Of a stretch of DNA of 64,000 nucleotides, positions 45,278 through 55,553 are shown one piece after another. Source of the DNA: Microbotryum silenes-acaulis (lineage: Eukaryota; Basidiomycota; Microbotryomycetes; Microbotryales; Microbotryaceae); assembly GCA_003665825.1 (NCBI GenBank), contig QPFY01000004.1, positions 310,001 through 374,000 on the forward strand, in the 5' to 3' direction. The stretch's first letter is position 1, and each line of letters starts with the position of its first letter. A program made the position numbers and the translations under genes. Below the pieces are notes generated by a model. It worked only from the letters and a program-made list of their open reading frames with translations, had not been told where the DNA came from and searched no databases.

Positions 45278-45415
45278 ATGCGAAGCCCTGCTCGCATCGT
45301 CAACGCCATCACGAACGCGGAGCGCTGGGAACTTGCGATCGATGAGGAGAATCCGATCAGTCTTACCGAAACCTTCAAGCATCGCGGTGGATTGGATCTG
45401 GCGCAGCACGGGAAC
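45278..45415 (+). pseudogene. Exonuclease-DDE fusion gene, Exo II segment upstream of the Plavaka insertion
   Basis: The frame from 45,278 reads MRSPARIVNAITNAERWEL and continues through AIDEENPISLTETFKHRGGL to DLAQHGN, where GAAC (45,412-45,415) precedes the Plavaka end. The pattern I-x-I-D-x-E-N-x-I-S-L is that of the Exo II region of DEDDy 3'-5' exonucleases. Joining this to 53,187 across one GAAC keeps the frame (codons CAC GGG AAC CTG AAC). Upstream codons with Exo I (GFDTE) are absent; the ATG at 45,278 is therefore probably an internal methionine. The remainder is described under 53,187-55,553. Confidence 0.55.
45412..45415 (+). repeat. Target-site duplication GAAC, left side of the right Plavaka copy
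   Basis: GAAC stands directly before the ATCAGCAAAATGGCCA terminus and again directly after the other terminus (53,183-53,186). Removing element plus one GAAC leaves the exonuclease frame open, which supports a true insertion with a 4-bp duplication. Confidence 0.65.
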
Positions 45416-45680
45416 ATCAGCAAAATGGCCAAACGCGCGTAAGCGCGCAAAACCTCGTAAAGCAGTCGTTAAGCGGCCTAGAGCTGCTCTTAAGCGCCCT
45501 TAACCACTCGTTAAGCCGCGCGCGCGTTAAGTGTCGCTTAAGTGTACCCTAGATAAGGGACTCTTACGGCGCGCTTTGTTTGCATACGCAAAGCGGTCCG
45601 TAAGCCCTCTTATGCGGCGTAAAGCGGTCCTAAAGCGACTTTATCCGAACCACAGACCGTGTTTTAAGCGGCTGTTTAGG
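45416..45680. repeat. Subterminal repeat cluster, left end of right Plavaka copy
   Basis: Mirror of 24,291-24,555: dense CGTTAAGC, GCTTAAC, CGTAAAGC and CTTATG words on both strands directly inside the terminus. Candidate transposase-binding array. Confidence 0.6.
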
Positions 45681-45878
45681 CAGTCTTATATTTGCAGCCC
45701 CTGATCTGTTGTCATTATAAACCTATGTTACACTCATATACTACAGTCAAGTGAAGAGAGACTCTTCAAAGTCGCAAGCCCGTTGGGCTGTGATCCTCAT
45801 CTCGTCACTGGTTCCCCGCCTAGAAACCCCAGGCCCTCGATACTCCTCGAGGAGTGCTACTTCCACGCTGTTCTGTAC

Positions 45879-47934
45879 TCAATTGGTGACTCGTACCTGC
45901 ATAGCTTCTGAGTAAAAAGGCCCAGAGCCTTCTCTACGACGCCTACGCAGTATGGCCATGACGGGACCCTGATAGTGAGTGGCCGAGAACTCGTGCCAGA
46001 GCGCTACGGTTTGCTTCGCCACATTCGCATTTCTGCCAGCGTCGGACGATTCAGGGAGCGATGGGGGCGGCGTAAGGACCTGCATGGCATACCGAACCTG
46101 ATCCGTCATAGCAAGAATGTAACGATATGATTGGTAGTTTGAAATGAACATTGCTGAACAGTTGAGGAACTTACGCCGGCATATGCATGAGTCAAAAGAG
46201 CGAATACAAGCTCGCGATGATCATTGTCGTTCGGGTCGAGACCTTCCTTTGGCTATTGGAAAGCAGCAGATTTTTCTTTCCTTATGCCGGCGACGATCTG
46301 AACAAAGATCTCGTATAGAAGGTCGTTCTGAAAATCATCCTCGGCCTCGAAGGAGCAATCGTTCATGTCGACTCCACCCTGAGGGAGAAAGATGTTGTAA
46401 GCAGCTTGGTGCCAAAACATATGGCCACAACGCTGAATCGCACTCGAAGGAGCTGGTAGCGGGGCTTTGGAAAGGCTTACCGTTCCCGCACCGCAACGTA
46501 ACTCTTTGGCCGCCCATTTAGTAGGTTGGAGATAGAGTACGGCCTTGGCGGTCGATGCCTCACGTTGCCTGTCCGGGTCCAGTTTGTATGCTTTGTAGGT
46601 GTATTTCAGCGCCGTCCTTTTGATCAAGTTCAAGACTCCCAGATTCTTCGAAACGATCTGCTTGAAGGAAACACAGGTGTTGTCAGCGCTGGCAAGGTAT
46701 CACCGTAGGCGGGGAAGAATGCCGCACAAGGTCGGCGATCTTCAATGACCACTCGATAGGCCTCTCAGCGTTTTCGTTGTAGACCTCCGCTACGAGCTGA
46801 GACTGGGTGTAAAGCGATCTCTTTGTTCGCCACAGGCCTTGGCCGTCGAGAATATTCTGCATGAAAATAGTTTGAAACCAGGCGCCAGCGACCATCTTCT
46901 GCTCTAGAGTCAAGTCGGATGCTTGTCGGCGGTTGGGCTTTGAATCCAACGTCTCTTGATCTATTGGCTTGCGGTTGTGCGCCCCGTCGTAGGGGGGCAT
47001 TGTCATCGAGGTTCCCTTTGACCAGGGGCGACGATCTCGCAAACGACGAAGACGAGCCTGGTGTACGACTGGCAACCCTACCTTGCGGTGGATTGCGTCT
47101 TAAAGCTTGTCCGGCGATTGAGGACTGTAGAGCCTGAGCCTTGGGCTGGGACGTCTGCGAGTGTTGATACGACCCATTGAATGCCTGCACGCAAGTACCG
47201 AAACCTGCTTGAATGCTACTCACTACGCCTGGAATGACGCTTTCGTCATCATCGTCCATGATGCTGGTCGCTACCTTGTTGACAATGGCGACAGGTGCGG
47301 CCCCATCGGCGCCATCCACAACCGTGGGTCCGACTAAGTCTTCGCCCTCGTCCGAGTCTGCCTCGTCCTGACCGTTGTCCGAAAAGTCACAGGGGTCCTC
47401 GGCTTGTCCACCCAACACAAGGTCCTTTATAGCAGGATCGATATAGGAGTCCTCGTCGCCGCTATCTTCGTCGCTGTATGGCTCAACAGAAGTCTGCTGT
47501 GCACGGAAAAGCTGACGTGTGGTATCTGCATGAACGGTGTGAAGAGAAGAGGTGCGTGTCACCGCAAGCCTGGACGCGTGTGCAGGGGCTGCTGGGGGTG
47601 CACTGGAAACAAGGACGGGCGAGGCCTCAGTTCACCTACATTCAAGAAAAGATACAGTAGAGTTAAGAGATCACACTTGCACGTACTTCTCCTTCTGCTC
47701 CTTTGCGGCTTTGTGGCGTTGCCAAGCGTCTTGCTTCTTCGCTGCGTTGATTTGGCTCACACCGACAGCGACGTCGAGTCGCCGCCGCTTGTTGTCGGCC
47801 GCCTTCGTGTTCGCCGCCTTTCGTTTTTGCTGGGCTTGCGCCCTCTCCCGTCGGTCCGCCGGCGTGTCGCGGTCCCGCATTGTAGCAAGGCGCACAGACG
47901 CGGTGGCACTCGCTCGAGAAGGTCGAGAAGACAT
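45879..47934 (-). CDS. Second Plavaka gene, DUF6532-like protein, right copy
   Basis: Mirror image of the gene at 22,037-24,092, with identical predicted peptides. It starts at 47,934 and reads away from the transposase. The basic N terminus, acidic Asp/Glu/Ser region and C-terminal helical region are described for the left copy. Because both copies are the same, selection on the protein cannot be judged from this window. A chromatin or DNA-binding role would fit the basic/acidic build, but no catalytic motif is visible. Confidence 0.6.
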
Positions 47935-48311
47935 GTGAACAGATCGCTGGACAGGCACTGGGTGGAAGGGCTACGACCGAGACAAGACGAGAGGCGAGGA
48001 AGGGACGGTGAGTGAGTGAGGAGGAAGAGGGAGGGAGTCAAAAGGTGGTAAACAGAACGAGCGCGCGTGACACGTCGCATTTGTTGTTCGGTGTTTTTTT
48101 AGGGCGCGGTTTAGCGTGCGCCAACATATGCAGTGGCCCCTATGCTGCCACGTCGCGCCGCAACGCGCTAGCTGCGCGGCGTAGTTTTGGACAACTTAGC
48201 GCATTTCGAGAAAATACGCCTGCATTCAGGCTGTGTTTACGCGCGTCCCTTGCCTTCCTCCAGCTTCAGTCCACTCTCGCTGACAGTAGACTCGTCGTAC
48301 AGGCCTTCGGG
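47935..48311. promoter_or_regulatory. Bidirectional promoter region of the right Plavaka copy
   Basis: Mirror of 21,660-22,036: 377 bp between divergent start codons, with a purine-rich GAGGAAGAGGGAGGGAG tract near 48,020 and GC-rich CGCGCTAGCTGCGCGG words near 48,165. Inferred from layout. Confidence 0.4.
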
Positions 48312-51300
48312 ATGTCGCTTGAACATGAAGGCTCTCGTTCGCAAATGAGTCAATTCCGATGCAACATTGCTGGTTGTCAGAGATCATTCCACCATGTGCG
48401 CAATCTCGAAGCACATTTGCACGTTCACGAAAGGCCCCGACCGCTCGACCGCGTACTACCCACGTCATCGGCTGCTGAACGAAGTCACCTCCAAGTTCTT
48501 AGACAACAGCGCTCTCGCCAAGAGTTCTTTCGCCGACGCCGCAGACGACAGAAGAACCTCAGAAACGGTTGGCCCGACTGCGACGTCGATGGCTTCAACT
48601 CGAGCGGTAGCGACTACGATGACGACTCCTCGAGCGACAGTTCATCAGACTCTGAGTATGATCATACCCTCGATGACCAGCCCGAGTGGGACGCTCGCAG
48701 GCTGGGCTTGCCGAGCCGACGGACAACTTTGTGACGAACACACTCCGCCTCCAACGGTTCCGCATGCCCATTTGTTCGACCCGAACAACGTCTTTTATCC
48801 GTTCCAGGACGAAAAGGATTATCAGTATGCACTGTTGACTCGCTCAATGTCTGAGTCTCTATTCAATGCGATGGTCACTTTCAACAACACGTTTCTTCAG
48901 GTATGTTCGGCCGAAGTTGTGGACGCTGGAACGGGGTCATATCCGCCATCTAAGTCCCGAGATATCACTCCGCAGGCGGACCATGCCTTCAGCAACAGGC
49001 TTCAACTCAGATCTACAATCGAAAAAATACCCTATGGTGAGCTTTGTACAAGGGTTTTGAGCTCTCCAATCTTCCACCTAACTCTAAATCGTGCTCCTCC
49101 ATTACTTAGCTCATCACACTGAATGGCGCGAAGAAAAAATCATCGTAACTGCGGAGGACTTAGGGTGGTCGAATAGTGATGCTGAACTTCCATTTTTGCA
49201 GCTGGTAAGCGCTGCCAGTCCAGGACAGGGACACGAGCAGGTTCGAGCCAATTAACCTCAACACCTCTATTCACAGGAACATACGTTCCGATGTCGGGAC
49301 GCGCATCATGTGCTCCAACATCTTCTCTCCAATCCCGTATTCTGCGGTCACCAGCATCTGCGGCCCATGAAGGTGTTCGAGGTCAAATCAAACGGTCAGG
49401 AGCAACGGGTATATGGGGCGCCCCATACCGCAGACAAAGCGTGGGAGATGCAAGTAAGCGCTGGATGGATGTTGAAATCGCCCGGCGCAAAGTCCATCAA
49501 GAGAACTGACTAGTAGCCACTCGCAGGACACTCTCGACGACCCGACCGATGTGGCCGTTCGCATTGACACTAGCTCGGATTCAACTGTCTTGTCGATCGG
49601 AACTGGGACTGCCTCGGCCCATCCTGTGTATATGTCTCTAGGGGTCAACGCCGGATTCCTCAAACGTGAAAACCATGGCGGTTTGGTCGTTATAGCTTTC
49701 CTTCCTAAAGTGGAAAGTGAGTATCGCCCGGGCCTTCTATTTTGCCAACGGTGGGCTGGCTGTTGCTAATGCTGTGGCATCCGCCTCCCACTCAAATCCA
49801 AGGGGCGGACAAAGGCAATGACGAGATGTTCCGTATATACAAACGCAGGGTGCTCCATCGAGCTCTAGAGTAAGCTGTCTCGGCTCGGTCGACGTAGCGG
49901 ACAGCTCTGATAGAATAGCTCGAATCCTACAGGATATTGTGGGCTCCGATCAGACACCTTCTTTCAGGCCGACACCTCTTCCAATTTGCGGATGGCCACT
50001 ATCGATACATCAGGGTGTACTTTGGACCGGTATCTGTTGACTATCTGGAGGCGTGTTGGCTTACATCCCTTGTTCAGGGCTACGTTCCTTGGTAGGTGGA
50101 CGACAGCTAGCGTTTGATCGCCTGCAGAGTTGACTTAACTTACATGGGCTCACTCTGTTTGCGCTGCTAGCTGTGTACAAGAGCCACTCAAGCTTCAAGA
50201 AGGCCCTGCCGCCCCTCGTACGAGTGCCGATGCCTACGAAGTCAGAAGGGCAGCAAGCCAGCTCAGGACAATCACAGCGCAGACAAAAGCGGCCAAAGAA
50301 GAAGGCTATCACCTTGGCAGGGTAAATTTTGCAGGATTTCCCCCTCAGCTCCTGTTCACTGAATCAGTCCCTTCCTGAGGCTCAGACCGTTTGGGATTAT
50401 TTAGGGGTCAATGGGCATGAGCTCATGGTGGCTGATCCTCTCCACCAGCTGATCAAAGGTCAGTGTTGCTAGCTATAGACGGCTTCTCCTTTTCATTGAT
50501 CCTTTCTTTCTCTCCTCGTCCTCTCTCATCAGGCATGGTGAAAGACATCACTATTGACGACTTGTTCATTGAGACATGCGCACAAATCGCCGCTGATGCT
50601 CATCCCAGGAGAAACAAGCAAAAAGTCGACGAACTAATTGGCAGAATCGAGCTGAAGTAAGTTTGATTGAATCAATCAAGAACAAGCATGCGATCTGAGA
50701 TGTCGAATATTGTACAACAGTATGCGTTTGATGCCCCTTCATTCACAACTGCGTCGCTTCAAGGACGGGTTTCAGCATTCCAACTGGACCGGTAAACATA
50801 CGCGCGACTTGATGAAAGTGAGTGAATTCTTTCAACTTCATGCGTTTTTAATAGTAGCGTCGATCCTGATATCTTCTGCCGGGATCACGCAGATTTTTCC
50901 TGCCGGTGTGTGGGGTAAGTCGCGCCTCCAAAATACTACATCTTCGGACCGCAATGCTTGTGCTGACTGATTCATTCACATGCTTCTAAGCAGATGTTCA
51001 GATCATCGGAGACGACTACGAATCACGAACCCTCGTCGACGAAAACGCCCAAATTATGACACTGCTTTCCGTGCTAATTATGTACGCCACGTCCCTAGAG
51101 GCCACGGCCACGGCCGATGACGTAGACAATATGGATTTTGCGTACGATGCTTACATGTTTGTGAGTCAATGCCCTCTGAACGAATTTTTGCATGCTTCAA
51201 CTTACGTGACTTTCCGTGCCTTCGGATTTCAGCTTGCGAGAAACACGTATGATCGATTTCGAATTGTCGACGGACAGGTCGAAAAATTGGGGTTCAATTG

Positions 51301-52768
51301 GCCCCGCCTTCACTCCGTATCGCACTACGCGGAATGGACCAAGAAGTGGGGCGTTCTTGTACACTCCGATACAAACACATCGGAGGTCAGTCTCTGATCT
51401 GATAGAATTCTTGAGCGAACGTTACACTGACCTACTGTATCGACCCAAGCGTGCCCATATTGACTCGGTCAAGGTCGCGTATAGAGCCAGCAACAAGTGC
51501 AACACCGCTTCGCAACTCATCAACTACTCAAGACGAGCCGATAAAATCAGATCTTTGGAGAATGTGATAGATCTTGACAAGCTTGTGAGATCTACTGGAG
51601 ATCGAATCATATTACCCATACCTGATCCAGTTCCACATGAGTTCCACCTTTCTGCGCGACCTTGTGAGTTTCCGGCCTGTAACTGCAAGTCTTGCCTAGC
51701 CCTTGGCTGACTTTGAACCCATCTGCCATCCCATTCAGCCGGCAACAATCGATGCATGATCACGATGAACGAACTCCAGGTCTCTCTCCAACAGCCTCGC
51801 CTTTTTCAGCTCGTGCGGTCCACTGTCCACTTCTCTTCTTTGAGTGTTCAACAGGCGTCAAACTGACGTATGTGGCACCTGGCCTTGTAGACAACATGCT
51901 ACCTCCTCGAATTTGGACACTCAAGTGAAGAGGTCGAATCCTTGGACGATGAGAAAGCAAAGTGGTATCACAGCTTCAAAGTCTCCAACCGCATATATCA
52001 GAACACACCGGAACAGACGAGGGATGACGCAGGTGAGCTGGTACTAGGAGAACGCTGCACTGGTCTCCTCAGCATACTGATTTGTCTCATGTACGCTCAG
52101 ATATCATCAAACACGTCATACGAGCAACCTTTCGTTACAAGCACGGCAATCAGGATGGATACTGTACTCGCTTTGACTGTGTCTTTGTGCACAACTTGAA
52201 CTACGGTCCAATCGGCAAATACCACAACCATGCGACTTTCAAGGACAGAGCCTGGCACTTCGTCCTCCCTTTCACGATCTTCCGCTTGAGAGGTATTTTT
52301 ACCTTGGACATAGGTGGCACTTGCCACGAGCTTTGCATTGGAGATGAATTTGAGTGGGTGAGTACTACTACCGTGCGGTGATCATGGTCGCTAAGTTCGA
52401 ACACCATTACGAATCTGTCCTAATCCCCGGCTTTGCAGTGCCCAAACAGTGAACAAAATCTGGCAATCCTATAGCCGGTGCTGAAAAAGCGATTGAAAAG
52501 TGATGGGCAGTGTGTGCAACAAATCTTCCGTGTTCAGGACGTATTGCGCCCCGCATTTGTTCAGCCGTTGTTAGGCCATGCGGAATTGGCACCCGACCTG
52601 GATTTTCGGAATGTGATGGATCAATGGAATGGGGAGTTTGTGGTGAATCTCGCCCAGGATCAACATGTTTTTCGTCACCTTGGGCGTCATTTCACCATAA
52701 ACCTATTACATGAAGCATTGCAGGGCACATTGCGGCCTGCTCGACGGCCTCCAGTGGCGGACTCATAG
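48312..52768 (+). CDS. Plavaka transposase, right copy
   Basis: Plavaka transposases are DDE enzymes of the CACTA-related group widespread in basidiomycetes. Visible in order: a C2H2 finger (FRCNIAGCQRSF...HLHVH, 48,354-48,428), an acidic Ser/Asp stretch, VFYPFQDEKDYQYALLT (about 48,790-48,840), FCGHQHLRPMKVFE (49,340-49,382), a HPVYMSLGVNAGFLKRE block (about 49,620-49,670), the hallmark ADPLHQLIKG (50,430-50,459), FKDGFQHSNWTGKHTRDLMK (50,758-50,817), GFNWPRLHSVSHYAEWTKKW (51,291-51,350), NYSRRADKIRSLENVIDL (about 51,523-51,576), RFDCVFVHNLNYGPIGKYH (52,168-52,224) and a C-terminal FRVQDVLRPAFVQPLLG block. About ten short GT-AG introns are needed. A frame change near 48,700 between the acidic stretch and the FYPF block is not explained by an obvious intron. 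Confidence 0.8.
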
Positions 52769-52949
52769 ATTTTGCTGGAAAGTTATTTTTGTAGAAATTA
52801 CGGTGTTATATGGACCAACTACTTCCTGAATATATGCTCCTTAGCCTCATTGAATAAAATCAAGTGAAGCGCCTTTTGATGGGATTTTAGCACAGAAACT
52901 TGTTGGGGTCAAGAAAGCAATCCGCCCGCTCGTGTGCAAGTACAGGCTT

Positions 52950-53182
52950 CGCAGTTACGTATGCGAAGTGTAAGCGAGGTCAAACGTTAAGCGCGCGTTA
53001 AGCGATCCTTAAGCAGAGCGAGTCATCGCAGCGCTGGCTATGCGCGGATTATGAGGTTCGCCCAATTCAGCCGCGCGCGTATGCGTCCTTATGCACATCT
53101 TATGCACCGTTAAGCGCTGTTAAGCGCGCGTAATCTCGGGCGAATCCTTAAGCGGGTTCGCGCGCGTGGCCATTTTGCTGCT
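52950..53182. repeat. Subterminal repeat cluster, right end of right Plavaka copy
   Basis: Mirror of 16,789-17,021: CGTTAAGCGCGCGTTAAGC, CCTTAAGC, CTTATGC and CGTTAAGCGCTGTTAAGC words inside the terminus GGCCATTTTGCTGCT. Candidate transposase-binding array. Confidence 0.6.
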
Positions 53183-53186
53183 GAAC
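53183..53186 (+). repeat. Target-site duplication GAAC, right side of the right Plavaka copy
   Basis: Partner of 45,412-45,415. The following bases CTGAACGG continue the exonuclease codons. Confidence 0.65.
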
Positions 53187-55553
53187 CTGAACGGCCACAT
53201 GCTCGGGAGAGGAGTTGGATCTCGAAGCCTCGCGCACTTTTCGAATCGCTTCCTCAAGAAACGGCTGCCGAAAGACGAATCAATTCGTCGATCAATGGAT
53301 TGCGCTGAGACGACGCTGCCCCCACGCCACATCATGTACGCTGCACTCGACGCCTACGCGTCGCTTCTCGTCTACAAGGCGATCAGAAAACGTCACACGC
53401 GACCATTGTCGCCCCTGGTACTTCCACGTGTGGGCACTCAAGTCGCTATCATGTATGAACCTGATTGTCCAATAGAACAGTTGATTCCTCGATCGACGAA
53501 ACGTGCGCGCCTCCACCCAAGTTTCACGGATTCAAATGGGACAAAAGCCGCGCTGTCGTTGCCATCACGCAAAGCATCATTCCTGGAGCTCTCGTTCCCG
53601 AATACAACACCAAATGCGATGACTTTCCACAGCGCGATCTTTTGGCCTTACGAGCGTTCTCAATTCAACAGAACACTGACAGCAACGTTCGCTCCCAAAG
53701 CGGTGACGAATCATTCCCGTTGCTTTTTGCGCTCGATGCTCTCGTGGTCGACTTGGACGACGCAGAGGTCACCATCGAGAGTTCCGTCAACAGCTCAGCT
53801 CACACGTCCACGTCCGCTCACAAGCCGTCGCTGTCCTCGGCTCAAATATCTTCGCCTCCAAAAGCACTGGATGTTGGCGCCGTGGCGAATTCCTGCACGA
53901 GAGAAACGGAGATGGAAGAGCACACGGAGGATTTCGACGACAGTCTCGATGCGGCGACCGCTGAGTTCGAAGGAGCGCTCTTACTCGAACGTTGCGAGAC
54001 GACTGCGGCTGCGATCTCGGTCATCCTAGACGCTGCCGAAGGAAACAAAGGTTGGTCTCTCCGGTTCCTCCGTTGAGTTCGATTTGAGGCTCATTCCATT
54101 TCCATCTCTTTCATCTGGTCAGCCTCGTCGCTCGATGACCCCCAACCCCGAATTCTCATGGATACCTTCCATTTTTTCCAGAGGATCTATCTTTCGAAAA
54201 AGCACGGAGCTACAAGAGCTTTCCTTCGCGCTCTCTCCGATGCCATCTATGTCGTCAACCTAGACGACAAGCACCTAGTGTCGATACGACTCGCCACAGC
54301 GATGATGACTTTCGACGAAGCCACACGGTCGCCCGCTCACGCCAAATACATCTGGAAGCGTGTCCGACAAACGATTCCTCCTCCAAGCATTCTTGAGCCA
54401 TTGGTCAGGGAAGTTTTCGAGATGTTCGGGTCGTTGCTTGATGCTAAAACAAAGCAGCCCCTCTTCAATAAGGCTTCACTCCTCGCCGCGAAAAGGTATC
54501 TCGAACTCGTTCGAAAGGGACAGCTTTCTGATCCAGTAGGCATCGAGCTTTACACCGATCTCGGACCTTGTCGTGGACCTGATGGAACAGCTGATGATGG
54601 TGTCCGCTTGTATTCGTGTCGGCGCGGCACGAACGGCCTCGAAGGTGGCATCCACCGAAATCTCCGCGCGCGCTTCGCTAAGTCAGGCGTCACTCCGCGT
54701 CATGCAAACGCTCGCCTACTGGACTATGTACTAGGACACAATCTCACAGTCAGTAGGCACGTTTATCGGTCGTGTTGACTGCAAGCAACAAGAAGCTCAT
54801 TCACGATGCAAACTTGCAGGTTGGCACATACAATCGCACTGGGGTGGCATTCATCGCCGGTCATTTCGACTTATGGCTCACTCTGGATCTGTATCGACTG
54901 CGACAAAGAACCGCACATCTTTTGCCTGTTCGCGAGTCCACGGCCTCCAAGATCATCGATTCGACGCTATACGCGGAGTCCTCGGAGCGCTTAGGTGTGG
55001 CACGCGTCGACTTGTTAAAGAGCTCCCAGTCAGGGCTCAACCTCGAGACATACGTGCCTCTCACCGCTGTCCCACGCTCGTAACCTCTCGAGTGGAAACC
55101 ACGTAGCTGGCCAACATCGACAACTTTAACAGTACAACGTGTGAAGCCTCGGCATGACTGGCTTGCTGAACGCCAAGGAACTCGATTTGCGATTCTGCAC
55201 GTGCACTCTCCAAAAGAGCGCGCGCTCTTCAAGTACTTGCTCAGCCGCGTGCCACCGGACTGGAGCGAAGAGAAGCGCGTGAACAAGATAACTCGAGATT
55301 GGAATCAGTACGCAAATGGTGATGATGTCTTCTATGAGGTGGGCGTTCTTTCACTCACACCGACTCGCACGCGAACCGGGCTAACGACGTTCGTGCCATT
55401 CAATAGATGCCCGAGCACATCATCACTTGGATGGCAAAAAGTACGACGCTCGCCAATGCTCAAGCAACTTTGGCAATGGCAGGGGATGGCATCAAGACGC
55501 TCCAAAAGAAAGTGCTTGACCCAGATCGCGCTCAAGACGTCGACATTCGATGA
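53187..55553 (+). pseudogene. DEDDy 3'-5' exonuclease fused to a MULE/IS256-like DDE domain, interrupted gene
   Basis: The exonuclease part continues with GHMLGRGVGSRSLAHFSNRF, LKKRLPKDESIRR and the Exo III motif IMYAALDAYASLLVYKAI (53,331-53,384). A change of frame (intron or frameshift) near 53,480 leads to PPKFHGFKWDKSRAVVAITQ and ALDALVVDLDDAEV. From 54,158 DTFHFFQRIYLSKKHGATRA, PLVREVFEMFG and QLSDPVGIELYTDLG follow, then the block RGTNGLEGGIHRNLRARFAK. Its Glu sits where MULE and IS256-type transposases carry the third catalytic acid. Introns at about 54,750-54,821 and 55,339-55,407 (GTGGGC...AATAG) join LGHNLT to VGTYNRTGVAF and GDDVFYE to MPEHIITWMAKST; the stop is at 55,551-55,553. 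I recall similar exonuclease-plus-'SDPxGIxLY...RGTNxxEG' proteins in other basidiomycetes, without known function. Here the gene is broken by the right Plavaka copy. Confidence 0.6.

Larger units (their letters stand above)
45416..53182 (+). mobile_element. Plavaka DNA transposon, right copy
   Basis: A 7,767-bp element with termini ATCAGCAAAATGGCCA and TGGCCATTTTGCTGCT (15 of 16 terminal inverted-repeat positions match) and 4-bp GAAC repeats outside. It encodes a transposase (plus) and a DUF6532-like gene (minus) from a shared central promoter. Both ends carry subterminal repeat clusters. It interrupts the exonuclease-DDE fusion gene, and because it has a clean target duplication it is the better candidate for the original insertion of the pair. 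Confidence 0.88.

Noticed and set aside
47404..48015. 203-codon frame on the strand opposite the DUF6532-like gene, and its mirror at 21,956-22,567
   Set aside because: It lies across the first exons and promoter of the second Plavaka gene in antisense and has no domain; treated as a shadow.
16789..53182. A single 36-kb composite transposon bounded by the two inverted Plavaka copies
   Set aside because: The outer flanks are not direct repeats of each other; only the right copy has its own GAAC duplication, so independent insertion plus copying explains the layout better.
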